The position numbers were made by a program, and so were the translations under genes. Under the pieces are notes generated by a model, which was not told the origin of the DNA, searched no databases, and worked only from the letters and a program-made list of their open reading frames with translations. Of a DNA stretch of 64,000 nt, positions 1 through 8,975 are shown in pieces. This DNA comes from Streptomyces sp. Root431 (GTDB lineage Bacteria > Actinomycetota > Actinomycetes > Streptomycetales > Streptomycetaceae). The stretch covers positions 1 through 64,000 of the forward strand of contig NZ_LMEI01000006.1 of NCBI RefSeq assembly GCF_001426585.1, written 5' to 3'. Every line of letters begins with the position of its first letter. The first letter of the stretch is position 1.

Positions 1-42
1 ACTGCAGGGGGGACCCTGTGGGAGAGTAGGACGCCGCCGAAC
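1..42 (+). rRNA. rrf: 5S ribosomal RNA, 3' end (partial)
   Basis: The first ~42 bases match the conserved 3' end of actinobacterial 5S rRNA as I know it (CCCTGTGGGAGAGTAGGACG, then CCGCCGAAC). The rest lies outside the window. It is followed within 10 bases by a strong hairpin with a T-rich tail, as expected at the end of an rRNA operon. Confidence 0.9.
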
Positions 43-50
43 AATTTTTA

Positions 51-90
51 GCCTCAACCCCCGGACTCTGTCCGGGGGTTGAGGCATTTT
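51..90 (+). terminator. rRNA operon terminator
   Basis: A perfect 15-bp stem (51-65 with 71-85) encloses a 5-base loop and is followed by ATTTTTG. It sits directly behind the 5S end and before the next gene, so it is a textbook intrinsic terminator for the ribosomal operon. Confidence 0.92.
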
Positions 91-189
91 TGCGTTCTGC
101 CGGCAGTCGGGACCCTGTGCGTGGCTCCGTCGGGGCTGAGGGTAGGGTCGGGGGGCAACGTCGGCACCATCCCAGCAGGAGGCCCCCGG

Positions 190-798
190 GTGGAGGTCCA
201 GGAGACTCGCGTTCAGACCGACCGGGTCCTCACCATCCCCAACATTCTCAGCATGGCGCGTCTTCTCGGCGTGCCGCTGTTTCTGTGGCTCATTCTCCGT
301 CCCGAGTTCGGCGGCCCCAAGAGCGATGGGTGGGCGCTGCTCGTCCTGATGCTCAGCGGCGTCAGCGACTATCTCGACGGCAAGCTCGCCCGGCGCTGGA
401 ACCAGATCAGCAACCTCGGCCGGCTTCTTGACCCGGCCGCCGACCGGCTGTACATCCTGTCGACGCTCGTGGGGCTCACCTGGCGCGAGATCCTGCCGCT
501 GTGGCTGACCGCCGCCCTTCTGGCGCGCGAGGCCATGCTGCTGGTCATGGTGGGAATCCTTCGCCGGCACGGGTACCCGCCGCCGCAGGTGAACTTCCTC
601 GGGAAAGCTGCGACTTTCAACTTGATGTACGCGTTCCCCTTGCTGCTTCTCAGTGACGGAACGGGCTGGCTGTCGTCACTCGCTGAAGTTTTCGGGTGGG
701 CCTTCGCCGGATGGGGTACAACTCTGTATTGGTGGGCAGGGATCCTCTACGTGGTCCAGGTCCGTCGACTCGTGAAGGCGGATACCGCGGCCGATTGA
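190..798 (+). CDS. CDP-alcohol phosphatidyltransferase family protein
   Basis: Integral membrane enzyme of about 203 aa that should transfer a phosphatidyl group from CDP-diacylglycerol to an alcohol acceptor. The family signature D-x2-D-G-x2-A-R-x8-9-G-x3-D-x3-D is intact (SDYLDGKLARR ... GRLLDPAADR), and several hydrophobic helices follow. I chose GTG 190 because AGGAGG lies at 177-182, 7 bases upstream; the in-frame ATG at 79 falls inside the terminator hairpin. By position it corresponds to the PgsA2-type enzyme (Rv1822) of the conserved actinobacterial cluster; the acceptor alcohol cannot be told from sequence. Confidence 0.9.
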   Translation: MEVQETRVQTDRVLTIPNILSMARLLGVPLFLWLILRPEFGGPKSDGWALLVLMLSGVSDYLDGKLARRWNQISNLGRLLDPAADRLYILSTLVGLTWREILPLWLTAALLAREAMLLVMVGILRRHGYPPPQVNFLGKAATFNLMYAFPLLLLSDGTGWLSSLAEVFGWAFAGWGTTLYWWAGILYVVQVRRLVKADTAAD

Positions 799-914
799 GC
801 CCGTCCGTCCCGTGCCGTGCAACGTCGCCGGCAGGAACGAGGACGCCCGAGGGCCACCGAGCGGACAGGTGAAGTCGGCAGGACCGTCGTCTCTTCAAGG
901 AGGACGCTTCCGAC

Positions 915-3410
915 ATGAAGGCCGTCGTGATGGCCGGTGGCGAAGGAACTCGACTTCGCCCCATGACCTCGAGCATGCCCAAGCCTCTTCTGCCGGTGGT
1001 GAACCGGCCGATCATGGAGCACGTCCTGCGACTGCTCAAGAGGCACGGTCTCAACGAGACCGTCGTCACCGTGCAGTTTCTCGCCTCCCTCGTCAGGAAC
1101 TATTTCGGGGACGGCGAAGAGCTCGGGATGGAGCTTACGTACGCCAACGAGGAGAAGCCGCTCGGTACAGCGGGCAGTGTGAAGAATGCCGAGGAGGCGT
1201 TGAAGGACGACGCTTTCCTCGTCATTTCGGGGGACGCGCTCACAGATTTCGATCTGACGGATCTCATCGCCTTCCACAAGGAGAAGGGCGCTCTCGTCAC
1301 GGTCTGTCTCACCAGGGTTCCGAATCCCTTGGAATTCGGGATCACCATCGTGGACGAAGAAGGAAAGGTCGAACGTTTCCTGGAGAAGCCCACCTGGGGA
1401 CAGGTCTTCTCGGACACGGTGAACACGGGCATCTACGTGATGGAGCCCGAGGTCTTCGACTACGTCGCGGCGGATGTGTCCGTGGACTGGTCGGGTGACG
1501 TCTTCCCTCAGCTCATGAAGGAGGGCAAGCCGATCTACGGCTATGTCGCCGAGGGCTACTGGGAGGACGTCGGCACTCACGAGAGCTATGTGAAGGCCCA
1601 GGCGGACGTTCTCGAGGGCAAGGTCCAGGTCGACATCGACGGCTTCGAGATCTCCCCCGGAGTGTGGGTGGCCGAAGGCGCCGAGGTGCATCCGGACGCC
1701 GTGCTCCGCGGGCCGCTCTACATCGGTGACTACGCCAAGGTCGAGGCGGGTGCCGAGATCCGGGAGCACACCGTCATCGGGTCGAACGTGGTCGTCAAGA
1801 GCGGGGCCTTCCTGCACAAGGCCGTCGTGCACGACAACGTCTACATCGGGCAGCAGAGCAATCTGCGCGGCTGTGTGATCGGCAAGAACACCGACATCAT
1901 GCGGGCCGCCCGGATCGAGGACGGCGCCGTGATCGGGGACGAGTGCCTGGTCGGCGAAGAATCGATCGTGCAGGGGAACGTACGGGTCTATCCGTTCAAG
2001 ACGATCGAGGCCGGTGCCTTCGTCAACACCTCGGTCATCTGGGAGTCCCGGGGGCAGGCGCATCTCTTCGGGGCGCGCGGGGTGTCCGGCATCCTCAATG
2101 TGGAGATCACGCCGGAGCTGGCCGTCCGGCTCGCCGGCGCCTATGCCACGACGCTCAAGAAGGGCGCGACCGTCACCACGGCTCGTGACCACTCCCGGGG
2201 TGCCCGGGCGCTGAAGCGGGCGGTGATCTCGGCGCTGCAGGCCAGCGCCATCGACGTACGGGACCTGGAGAACGTACCGCTGCCCGTGGCCCGGCAGCAG
2301 ACCGCGCGGGGAAGCGCCGGCGGCATCATGGTCCGGACCTCGCCAGGCGTGCCGGACTCCGTCGACATCATGTTCTTCGACGAGCGGGGGGCGGACCTCT
2401 CGCAGGCCGGGCAGCGGAAGCTCGACCGGGTGTTCGCGCGGCAGGAGTACCGGAGGGCCTTCCCCGGGGAGATCGGTGACCTCTCCTTCCCGGCGAGCGT
2501 CTTCGACTCGTACACCGGGTCGCTGCTGCGGAACGTCGACACCACCGGGATCGCGGAGGCCGGGCTCAAGGTCGTCGTGGACGCCTCCAACGGCAGTGCG
2601 GGGCTCGTCCTGCCGAGCCTGCTCGGGCGGCTCCAGGTGGATTCTCTGACGATCAACCCCGGGCTCGACGAGTCCCGGCCCACCGAGTCGGCCGAGAGCC
2701 GGCGGGCCGGGCTCGTACGGCTCGGGGAGATCGTGGCCTCGGCGCGGGCGGCCTTCGGGGTGCGGTTCGACCCCGTGGGCGAGCGGCTCTCGCTCGTCGA
2801 CGAGCGGGGGCGGATCATCGAGGACGACCGGGCGCTCCTGGTGATGCTGGACCTGGTGGCGGCCGAGCGGCGTTCGGGGCGGGTCGCGCTGCCCGTGACG
2901 ACGACGAGGATCGCCGAGCAGGTCGCCGCGTACCACGGCACCCAGGTGGAGTGGACGACGACCTCGCCCGACGACCTCACGCGTGTGGGCCGGGAGGAGT
3001 CGACGATCTTCGGTGGTGACGGGCGCGGCGGGTTCATCGTGCCCGAGTTCAGCAGCGTCTTCGACGGGGCCGCCGCCTTCGTGCGGCTCATCGGACTCGT
3101 GGCGCGGACGCAGCTCACGCTCAGCCAGATCGACGCGCGGATTCCGCGGGCCCACGTCCTGAAGAAGGACATCGCGACCCCGTGGGCCGTGAAGGGGCTG
3201 GTCATGCGTCGGGTGGTGGAGGCGGCGGGCAGCCGGTCCGTGGACACCACCGACGGTGTGCGGGTGGTCGAGGCCGACGGGCGCTGGGTGATGGTGCTGC
3301 CCGACCCGGCGGAGGCCGTCACCCATCTGTGGGCGGAGGGCCCCGACGACGCCTCCGCGCAGGCCCTGCTCGACGAGTGGGCCGAGGTGGTCGACAGCGC
3401 GGGTCGCTGA
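915..3410 (+). CDS. Mannose-1-phosphate guanylyltransferase with C-terminal phosphomannomutase-like domain
   Basis: 831-aa fusion. Residues 1-235 are a nucleotidyltransferase with the start motif [10 protein letters not shown] and the VNRPIMEH segment; this part should make GDP-mannose (or another NDP-sugar) for cell-envelope mannosylation. Residues ~250-360 form left-handed beta-helix hexapeptide repeats. Residues ~385-830 resemble the phosphoglucomutase/phosphomannomutase fold, but the usual phosphoserine loop (TASHNP type), the metal loop (DGDGDR type) and the sugar loop (GEMSG type) are not recognisable; the equivalents look like [17 protein letters not shown] and GGDGRGGF. The C-terminal half may therefore be regulatory or catalytically altered. 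RBS AAGGAGG is at 898-904. NDP-sugar specificity is inferred from family, not seen. Confidence 0.87.
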   Translation: MKAVVMAGGEGTRLRPMTSSMPKPLLPVVNRPIMEHVLRLLKRHGLNETVVTVQFLASLVRNYFGDGEELGMELTYANEEKPLGTAGSVKNAEEALKDDAFLVISGDALTDFDLTDLIAFHKEKGALVTVCLTRVPNPLEFGITIVDEEGKVERFLEKPTWGQVFSDTVNTGIYVMEPEVFDYVAADVSVDWSGDVFPQLMKEGKPIYGYVAEGYWEDVGTHESYVKAQADVLEGKVQVDIDGFEISPGVWVAEGAEVHPDAVLRGPLYIGDYAKVEAGAEIREHTVIGSNVVVKSGAFLHKAVVHDNVYIGQQSNLRGCVIGKNTDIMRAARIEDGAVIGDECLVGEESIVQGNVRVYPFKTIEAGAFVNTSVIWESRGQAHLFGARGVSGILNVEITPELAVRLAGAYATTLKKGATVTTARDHSRGARALKRAVISALQASAIDVRDLENVPLPVARQQTARGSAGGIMVRTSPGVPDSVDIMFFDERGADLSQAGQRKLDRVFARQEYRRAFPGEIGDLSFPASVFDSYTGSLLRNVDTTGIAEAGLKVVVDASNGSAGLVLPSLLGRLQVDSLTINPGLDESRPTESAESRRAGLVRLGEIVASARAAFGVRFDPVGERLSLVDERGRIIEDDRALLVMLDLVAAERRSGRVALPVTTTRIAEQVAAYHGTQVEWTTTSPDDLTRVGREESTIFGGDGRGGFIVPEFSSVFDGAAAFVRLIGLVARTQLTLSQIDARIPRAHVLKKDIATPWAVKGLVMRRVVEAAGSRSVDTTDGVRVVEADGRWVMVLPDPAEAVTHLWAEGPDDASAQALLDEWAEVVDSAGR

Positions 3411-3509
3411 CGGAAGAGCCGTACGGCCGGGAGGTGCCCTGGGGGTGCCTCCCGGCCCTTTGTGGGGGCCATTCGGCGGTAGGCCGTGCGACGTGCGACG
3501 ATGTGCGGC

Positions 3510-4439
3510 ATGTCGCAGCAGCCCCCCGTTCGGAGCACCGGATCACCGCCGCCGCGCCCGGACGCGTCGATGTCGCTGCTGAACAACGTGATCGACCACG
3601 CGCTCGACGACGGCTACGCGGAGGCCACGGCCCGGCGCGAGGCCGAGGGCGGCGGTCTGCCCCGGAGCCTGCGGGCCAAGCTGGGTGTCGCCGCGGGCCT
3701 CGTGCTCGCCGCCGCCGTGGTGACCGTGGGTGCGGCCGAGGCGCGGATCTCGGCGCCGGTGGTCGCCAAGGAACGGCAGGACCTGATCGACCGCATCGAG
3801 GGGGAGACCTCGGCCGCCGATCAGCTGGAGCGTGACGTGGAGCGGATCCGCGTCGAGGTGGGTGACCGGCAGCGGCAGGCGCTCGAACAGCACGGCGGGG
3901 ACCAGGCCGAGCTCGTCGCCCTGCTCTCCGGCGCGACCCCGGTGCACGGTCCCGGGGTGAAGCTCGTCATCGACGACGCCAAGGGCACCGACACCGGTGG
4001 CGGAGGGCCGCGGGAGAGCAGTGGCTTCTCCGACACGGGCCGGGTCCGCGACCGGGACATGCAGCGGGTGGTCAACGGTCTGTGGGAGTCGGGGGCCGAG
4101 GCCGTCTCGATCAACGGTCAGCGCCTGACGTCGCTGTCCGCGATCAGGGCCGCCGGTGACGCCATACTGGTCGACAACAAGCCGCTGGTGCCGCCGTACA
4201 CCGTCCTCGCGATCGGGGACGGGAAGCGGCTGAGCACAGCGTTCCAGGACAGCGCCGACGGGCAGTATCTGCACGCGCTGGTGGAGAACTTCGGGATCAG
4301 GAGCAGCATCTCGGCCGAGGGCGACGTACGCCTGCCGGCCGCGCCGAGCCTGACCGTACGTACAGCAGAGCCGAGGGGGGCCGGGGCGGCGACGCCGTCC
4401 GGTCGGGCCACGGCCGACACAGGGAAGGGCACATCGTGA
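3510..4439 (+). CDS. DUF881 family membrane-anchored protein (first copy)
   Basis: About 309 aa. A charged N-terminus is followed by one transmembrane segment (near AAGLVLAAAVVTVGAA), a coiled-coil stretch rich in D, E, R and Q, then the DUF881 domain with the VHGPGVKLVIDDA and NGLWESGAEAVSINGQRL motifs. The function is unknown; in actinobacteria these proteins sit beside sbp and division or metabolic regulators. The start is uncertain: GTG 3486, ATG 3501 and ATG 3510 are in frame and none has a strong RBS. It overlaps the next gene by GTGA, so translation is probably coupled. Confidence 0.85.
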   Translation: MSQQPPVRSTGSPPPRPDASMSLLNNVIDHALDDGYAEATARREAEGGGLPRSLRAKLGVAAGLVLAAAVVTVGAAEARISAPVVAKERQDLIDRIEGETSAADQLERDVERIRVEVGDRQRQALEQHGGDQAELVALLSGATPVHGPGVKLVIDDAKGTDTGGGGPRESSGFSDTGRVRDRDMQRVVNGLWESGAEAVSINGQRLTSLSAIRAAGDAILVDNKPLVPPYTVLAIGDGKRLSTAFQDSADGQYLHALVENFGIRSSISAEGDVRLPAAPSLTVRTAEPRGAGAATPSGRATADTGKGTS

Positions 4440-4768
4440 TCGCCGTACTGGGCCTGATCGTCGGAGTCGTGGTCGGACTGTTGGTCCGGCCCGAGGTGCC
4501 GGCGGTGGTCGAGCCCTATCTTCCGATCGCCGTGGTCGCCGCTCTGGACGCGGTCTTCGGCGGCCTGCGGGCCATGCTCGACGGCATCTTCGTCGACAAG
4601 GTCTTCGTGGTGTCGTTCCTCTCGAACGTGGTCGTGGCCGCGCTGATCGTCTTCCTCGGCGACAAGCTGGGCGTGGGCGCGCAGCTGTCGACCGGTGTGG
4701 TCGTCGTGCTCGGCATCCGGATCTTCTCCAACGCGGCCGCCATCCGGCGCCACGTGTTCCGGGCGTGA
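4436..4768 (+). CDS. sbp: Small basic protein (DUF1290), membrane
   Basis: 110 aa with three to four hydrophobic helices, starting MIAVLGLIVGVVVG and containing the YLPIAVVAALDAVFGGLRA motif typical of the sbp/DUF1290 family. The GTG start overlaps the TGA of the upstream DUF881 gene, and its own stop overlaps the GTG of the downstream DUF881 gene, giving a tight three-gene translationally coupled unit. Its biochemical role is unknown. Sbp genes accompany division loci in Gram-positives. Confidence 0.9.
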   Translation: MIAVLGLIVGVVVGLLVRPEVPAVVEPYLPIAVVAALDAVFGGLRAMLDGIFVDKVFVVSFLSNVVVAALIVFLGDKLGVGAQLSTGVVVVLGIRIFSNAAAIRRHVFRA

Positions 4769-5763
4769 CGCCGATGAGCGAGAACCCTGAGATGCCTGAG
4801 AACCCTGAGAACCCCGAGAAGCGCGAGAAGTTCGAGAAGCGTGAGGTGTCCGAGAGCGCTCCGCGTTCGGAGAGCCCCCGGGGTCCTGAGCCCTCCGACT
4901 CGGAGGACGGCCGGACGCCGCCGAGTTCGCCGGGCCCGCAGGGCTCCGAGACGTCCGGTCAGGGCGAGGAGACGGGGGAGTCCGCCGAGAAGGCCGAGGC
5001 GGCCGGTCCTTCCGCCGCTTCCGCGGTCTCCGCCGGGGCCGGGCCCAGCGGGCGGCGCAGGCTCGCCGCCGCTCTGTGGCCGCCGCGGGTCACCCGTGCC
5101 CAGCTCATCGTCGCCCTGCTGCTGTTCGTCCTCGGCCTCGGTCTCGCCATCCAGGTCTCCTCGACCAGCGAGAACAGCGCGCTGCGGGGCGCGCGGCAGG
5201 AGGACCTCGTACGGATCCTCGACGAGCTCGACGACCGCACGCAGCGCCTGGAGGACGAGAAGGCGCGCCTGGAGAAGCAGCGCTCCGAGCTGGAGTCGAG
5301 CTCGGACCAGGCCGAAGAGGCCCGCAAGCAGACCCAGGAGAAGGAGCGACAGCTCGGGATCCTGGCCGGCACGGTCGCCGCCGAGGGGCCGGGGATCACC
5401 CTGACCGTCGGCGATCCCAGCGGGGCCGTCGAGTCCGACATGCTGCTCGACGCCATCCAGGAGCTCCGCGCGGCGGGTGCCGAGGCGATCCAGGTCAACG
5501 GCGTGCGCGTGGTGGCGGACAGTTATTTCACCGGTAGCGGTGACGACATGCGGATCGATGGAACGAAGGTGGCCGCTCCGTACGTCTTCAAGGTCATCGG
5601 CAAGCCGGAGGATCTCGAGCCCGCGCTCAACATCCCCGGCGGTGTCGTACAGACCCTCGAGAAGGAGCAGGCCACAGCCACGGTGGAGCGGGCGCCGAAG
5701 ATCGTCGTCGACGCCTTGCGACCCGCGAAGCGGCCTGACTACGCTCAGTCGTCCTCGCAGTGA
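4765..5763 (+). CDS. DUF881 family membrane-anchored protein (second copy)
   Basis: Up to 332 aa. The first ~90 residues are an acidic, low-complexity stretch dominated by E, P, N and S. One transmembrane helix follows (LIVALLLFVLGLGLAIQVSS), then a ~55-residue coiled coil (LDELDDRTQRLEDEKARLEK region) and the DUF881 domain with GPGITLTVGDP and LRAAGAEAIQVNGVRV. GTG 4765 overlaps the sbp stop; ATG 4774 is an alternative. It is paralogous to the protein two genes upstream. Topology suggests a short cytoplasmic tail and an extracellular domain, which could pair with the first DUF881 protein through the coiled coils. Confidence 0.87.
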   Translation: MTPMSENPEMPENPENPEKREKFEKREVSESAPRSESPRGPEPSDSEDGRTPPSSPGPQGSETSGQGEETGESAEKAEAAGPSAASAVSAGAGPSGRRRLAAALWPPRVTRAQLIVALLLFVLGLGLAIQVSSTSENSALRGARQEDLVRILDELDDRTQRLEDEKARLEKQRSELESSSDQAEEARKQTQEKERQLGILAGTVAAEGPGITLTVGDPSGAVESDMLLDAIQELRAAGAEAIQVNGVRVVADSYFTGSGDDMRIDGTKVAAPYVFKVIGKPEDLEPALNIPGGVVQTLEKEQATATVERAPKIVVDALRPAKRPDYAQSSSQ

Positions 5764-5952
5764 GACGGGGGACGAGGGGGTCCCGCGACAAGGGCATGAC
5801 GTTGCGGGGGGTCGGCGCACCACAACGGTGGTGCGTGGTGGAAACTGTCCGGAGGATACGGACGTTGTGAAGGTGTCCGGGTCGGCAGGTGTGAGGGATT
5901 TCGGTTCGTCCTGCCCCACGGGCGGGTCTGTTTCGGTCAAGGGGAATCGCCC
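5764..5952 (+). promoter_or_regulatory. Intergenic region before the FHA gene, with a dyad
   Basis: This 189-bp gap separates the DUF881 operon from the FHA gene and probably carries its promoter. A hairpin with perfect 7-bp arms (5817-5823 with 5828-5834, GCACCAC/GTGGTGC) is visible. I see no convincing -35/-10 pair. In mycobacteria the glycine cleavage gene gcvH occupies this position; no trace of it remains here. Confidence 0.35.
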
Positions 5953-6786
5953 GTGAGTTTTTTTTCGAAGTTGTTCGGCAAGAGCGGACGCGAGGACGGC
6001 GGCAACGCCAAGCACCGCGCGTCGCGCCACGCCCAGAGCGAGGAGCAGAGCGGCGAGCGTCCGCTCTTCCGCGATGAGGTCGGCGGTCAGGGCGGTGACA
6101 TTTCGGGCGCGCAGGGCGCGTCGTCTGTTGACCCTGCCGGGGCCGCACGCATAGGTTTCGGGGAACCATCAACCTCAAGTACGGGTGGAGGGTTTACCCC
6201 CGACCCGTACGCGACACAGACCTCCGCGGGGCTGCCGCGGCAGGAGGATGCGTCCATGCCGGTGTGTACGAGGTGCGGTCACCGCAACGCGGCCGACAGC
6301 CGCTTCTGCTCCCACTGCGGCACGCCGCTGCGGGGCGGAGTCGCCGCCGAGCGTCCGTCCGAGACGACGTCGACGATCTCCATCTCGGGGCTCGAGGCGT
6401 ACGACGCGGAGGTCACCGGCCAGACCCAGCTTCCGTCGCTGTCTCCCGAGGCGCTCGCGGCCGTCGAGGCGCTGCCTCTCGGTTCCGCGCTCCTCGTGGT
6501 GCGCCGTGGGCCGAACTCCGGCAGCCGGTTCCTGCTCGACGGAGAGCTGACGACGGCGGGCCGTCACCCGCAGAGCGACATCTTCCTGGACGACTTCACC
6601 GTCTCCCGGCGTCATGTCGAGTTCCGGCGGGCCCAGGACGGCAGCTTCACCGTCGCCGATGTCGGCAGCCTCAACGGCACGTACGTCAACCGTGAGCCGA
6701 TCGACTCGGTCGTTCTGTCCAACGGTGACGAGGTGCAGATCGGCAAGTACCGGCTGGTCTTCTATTCGAGCCAGCGGGGCGTGTGA
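5953..6786 (+). CDS. FHA domain protein, GarA/OdhI type, with zinc ribbon
   Basis: 277 aa. Order of parts: a polar, low-complexity N-terminus (1-100), a zinc ribbon (CTRCG ... CSHCG, about residues 103-122), the phosphorylation motif ETTSTI (about 133-138), then a forkhead-associated domain with GRHPQSDIFLDD, SRRHVEF and NGTYVN. In mycobacteria and corynebacteria the homologous ETT motif is phosphorylated by PknB/PknG-type kinases, and the protein then controls 2-oxoglutarate and glutamate enzymes; transfer of that role is inference. GTG 5953 has AAGGGG at 5939-5944. An internal ATG 6256 has a perfect AGGAGG at 6242-6247 and would give a 176-aa form close to GarA length. The start contains a run of eight T and two TTT codons. 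Confidence 0.9.
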   Translation: MSFFSKLFGKSGREDGGNAKHRASRHAQSEEQSGERPLFRDEVGGQGGDISGAQGASSVDPAGAARIGFGEPSTSSTGGGFTPDPYATQTSAGLPRQEDASMPVCTRCGHRNAADSRFCSHCGTPLRGGVAAERPSETTSTISISGLEAYDAEVTGQTQLPSLSPEALAAVEALPLGSALLVVRRGPNSGSRFLLDGELTTAGRHPQSDIFLDDFTVSRRHVEFRRAQDGSFTVADVGSLNGTYVNREPIDSVVLSNGDEVQIGKYRLVFYSSQRGV

Positions 6787-6815
6787 CGCCTCGGAGAAGC
6801 CTTCAGGGAAGGTCC

Positions 6816-7559
6816 ATGCTGCGAACACCGACGGGCGGTGCCGGATCCGGCACCGCCACCGCGGGCGACCGGCTGGTGAGCATCGGCACGGTGCTGAACC
6901 AGCTGCGCGACGAATTTCCCGAAGTGACGATCTCCAAGATCCGGTTCCTGGAGGCCGAGGGGCTCGTGGAGCCCCGGCGGACGGCGTCCGGGTACCGGAA
7001 GTTCAGCCCGCAGGACGTGGAGCGGCTCGCTCAGATCCTGCGGATGCAGCGGGACCACTATCTTCCGCTGAAGGTCATCCGTGAGCACCTCGACGCCCTC
7101 GCCCGGGGCGAGCAGGTCAGCCTTCCGGCGCCCGGGCGCCGGGGCGAGCTGATCGACGGGCCCTGGGAACAGGACGGGGAACGGCCCACCGCCGTGCGGA
7201 TCGGCCGCGCCGAGCTGATCGCCGCCGCCGAGGTGACCGAGACCGAGCTCACCGAGTGGGAGTCGTACGGCCTCATCGCCGAGGTACCGGGCGGCGGCTA
7301 CGACGCCGAGGCCGTGACCGTCGCCAGACTTGTCGCGGATCTGGGGAGATTCGGTCTCGAACCCCGGCACCTGCGCGGCGTGAAGGCGGCCGCCGACCGG
7401 GAGGCCGGACTTCTCGAACAGATGGTCGCGCCGCTACGCCGGCACCGTAATCCGCAGACCAGAGCACATGCGGAGGCCACCGCGAAGGAGCTCGCCGAGC
7501 TCTCGGTGAGGCTCCACGCGGCCTTCGTTCAGACGGCTCTGGGCATCCGGCTCCCGTGA
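6816..7559 (+). CDS. MerR family transcriptional regulator (FtsR-like)
   Basis: About 247 aa. The N-terminal MerR winged helix is clear (SIGTVLNQLRDEFPEVTISK ... FLEAEGLVEPRRTASGYRKFS), with a helical C-terminal region. It corresponds in position and sequence pattern to Rv1828 of M. tuberculosis and FtsR of Corynebacterium, which activates ftsZ; that function is inferred. ATG 6816 is preceded by AGGGAAGG at 6805-6812; a GTG at 6783 overlapping the FHA stop is possible. No effector-binding cysteines typical of metal MerR proteins are seen. Confidence 0.88.
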   Translation: MLRTPTGGAGSGTATAGDRLVSIGTVLNQLRDEFPEVTISKIRFLEAEGLVEPRRTASGYRKFSPQDVERLAQILRMQRDHYLPLKVIREHLDALARGEQVSLPAPGRRGELIDGPWEQDGERPTAVRIGRAELIAAAEVTETELTEWESYGLIAEVPGGGYDAEAVTVARLVADLGRFGLEPRHLRGVKAAADREAGLLEQMVAPLRRHRNPQTRAHAEATAKELAELSVRLHAAFVQTALGIRLP

Positions 7560-7612
7560 TCTTGGACGGGCCCGACTATCCAAACCGGTCGGGCACGTCC
7601 TAGGGTTGCTGT

Positions 7613-8086
7613 GTGAACGAGCTCGACGTTGTGGGTGTCCGGGTGGAAATGCCCTCCAACCAGCCGATCGTGCTCCTGCGGGAAGTGGGAGGCGATCGGT
7701 ACCTCCCCATCTGGATCGGACCGGGTGAGGCGACCGCGATCGCCTTCGCCCAGCAGGGGATGGCCCCTCCGCGGCCGCTGACGCACGACCTTTTCAAGGA
7801 CGTGCTGGAGGCCGTCGGTCAGGAGCTGACCGAGGTCCGCATCACGGATCTGCGTGACGGGGTCTTCTACGCCGAGCTGGTCTTCGCCAGCGGCGTCGAG
7901 GTGAGCGCCCGGCCGTCCGACGCGATAGCACTGGCCCTGCGGACCGGTACGCCGATCTACGGCAGTGACGGTGTGCTGGACGATGCCGGCATCGCGATTC
8001 CGGACGAGCAGGAGGACGAGGTGGAGAAGTTCCGCGAGTTTCTCGACCAGATCTCACCGGAGGACTTCGGGACCAACAGCCAGTGA
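7613..8086 (+). CDS. Bifunctional nuclease family protein (DUF151)
   Basis: 157 aa. The protein starts MNELDVVGVRVEMPSNQPIV and contains the conserved LREVGGDRYLPIWIGPGEA segment and the ASGVEVSARPSDAIALALR motif, both hallmarks of the DUF151 bifunctional DNase/RNase family. Full family length. It lies 53 bases behind the MerR gene and before a second MerR gene, the same order as Rv1828-Rv1829-Rv1830. Nuclease activity is known for a few family members; the substrate here is unknown. Confidence 0.9.
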   Translation: MNELDVVGVRVEMPSNQPIVLLREVGGDRYLPIWIGPGEATAIAFAQQGMAPPRPLTHDLFKDVLEAVGQELTEVRITDLRDGVFYAELVFASGVEVSARPSDAIALALRTGTPIYGSDGVLDDAGIAIPDEQEDEVEKFREFLDQISPEDFGTNSQ

Positions 8087-8207
8087 GACGTGCGGCCGGA
8101 AGCCGCTTGCGAGGCCGGTCGTGCGGGCCGTCCGAGGGGTGCCGTCAGAGCATTCGAGTAGCCTTTCCCCGGGGAGAGACACGGCAAACCACTCTCAGGG
8201 TGATTAT

Positions 8208-8225
8208 CACTCGGCGTGCCGAGTG
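8208..8225. promoter_or_regulatory. Perfect 8-bp palindrome, candidate operator
   Basis: CACTCGGC and GCCGAGTG form a perfect dyad separated by 2 bases, ending 9 bases upstream of the -35 box at 8235. A further CCGAGTG copy lies within the promoter spacer (8245-8251). MerR-type or other dimeric regulators could bind; no direct evidence identifies the protein. Confidence 0.5.
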
Positions 8226-8234
8226 TGGCGATCG

Positions 8235-8263
8235 TTGACGCACCCCGAGTGACTGCCTACCTT
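8235..8263 (+). promoter_or_regulatory. Vegetative (HrdB-type) promoter of the second MerR gene
   Basis: TTGACG (8235-8240) and TACCTT (8258-8263) are separated by exactly 17 bp, fitting the streptomycete housekeeping consensus TTGACN-N16-18-TASVDT. The predicted transcript would start near 8270, ~28 bases before the ATG at 8298. Confidence 0.7.
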
Positions 8264-8297
8264 CGTGTGGGCAGGTCAAGGACGGAGGGTCGGCGTG

Positions 8298-8915
8298 ATG
8301 AGCAGCGCGGACGGTACGGCAGGGAGCTCGCTCGGACGCGTGTCCGGGGAGTCCGGTCCGTATCCGCTTCACGGCAGTGTGGGCGACTTCGGAACGGACG
8401 CGAGTACAGGCCCGGCGGGTGAGGTGGTCGGCTACCGCGGCCCCACGGCCTGCGCAGCGGCCGGCATCACCTATCGCCAGCTGGACTACTGGGCGCGCAC
8501 CGGACTCGTGGAGCCGAGCGTGCGACCCGCGTACGGGTCGGGGACGCAGCGGCTCTACAGCTTCCGCGACGTCGTCGTGTTGAAGATCGTCAAGCGCTTC
8601 CTCGACACCGGGGTGGCCCTCCAGAACATCCGGGCGGCGGTGCAGCACCTGCGCGCGCGGGGCTTCCGCGATCTGGAGCGGATGACGCTCATGAGCGACG
8701 GGGCCACGGTCTACGAGTGCTCCTCGCCCGACGAGGTCGTCGACCTGCTCCAGGGCGGTCAGGGCGTCTTCGGGATCGCCGTAGGGGTCGTCTGGCGGGA
8801 CGTGGAGGCCGCGCTCTCGCAGCTCCACGGGGAGCGGGTCGACACGGGCGAGACGCTCGTCGGTCACAACCCGGGCGACGAGCTGGCCAGGCGGCGGCGC
8901 GACAAGGCGGTCTGA
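8298..8915 (+). CDS. MerR family transcriptional regulator (Rv1830-like)
   Basis: About 205 aa. A ~45-residue Ser/Gly-rich N-terminus precedes the MerR helix-turn-helix (YRGPTACAAAGITYRQLDYW ... GSGTQRLYSFRDVVVLKIVK). The C-terminal half contains LRARGFRDLERMTLMSDG and DEVVDLLQGGQGVFGIAVG, typical of the Rv1830 group. ATG 8298 is set by GGAGG at 8284-8288; GTG 8265 and GTG 8295 are alternatives. It has its own promoter and a palindrome upstream, so autoregulation is plausible. Confidence 0.87.
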   Translation: MSSADGTAGSSLGRVSGESGPYPLHGSVGDFGTDASTGPAGEVVGYRGPTACAAAGITYRQLDYWARTGLVEPSVRPAYGSGTQRLYSFRDVVVLKIVKRFLDTGVALQNIRAAVQHLRARGFRDLERMTLMSDGATVYECSSPDEVVDLLQGGQGVFGIAVGVVWRDVEAALSQLHGERVDTGETLVGHNPGDELARRRRDKAV

Positions 8916-8975
8916 GGGGCCGCTCCCGGGGTGGCCGCATGTCCGTTGTCAGTGGCATGGGGCAGCATCGGAAGT

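Noticed and set aside
79..189. N-terminal extension of the CDP-alcohol phosphatidyltransferase
   Set aside because: ATG 79 lies in the rRNA terminator; AGGAGG before GTG 190 is decisive.
747..3326. 859-codon open frame on the minus strand opposite the mannose-1-P guanylyltransferase
   Set aside because: Arg/His/Gly/Asp-rich composition typical of antisense high-GC shadow; no family motif and the plus-strand gene is certain.
8092..8260. Upstream start for the second MerR
   Set aside because: Good promoter lies at 8235-8263, so translation cannot begin before it.
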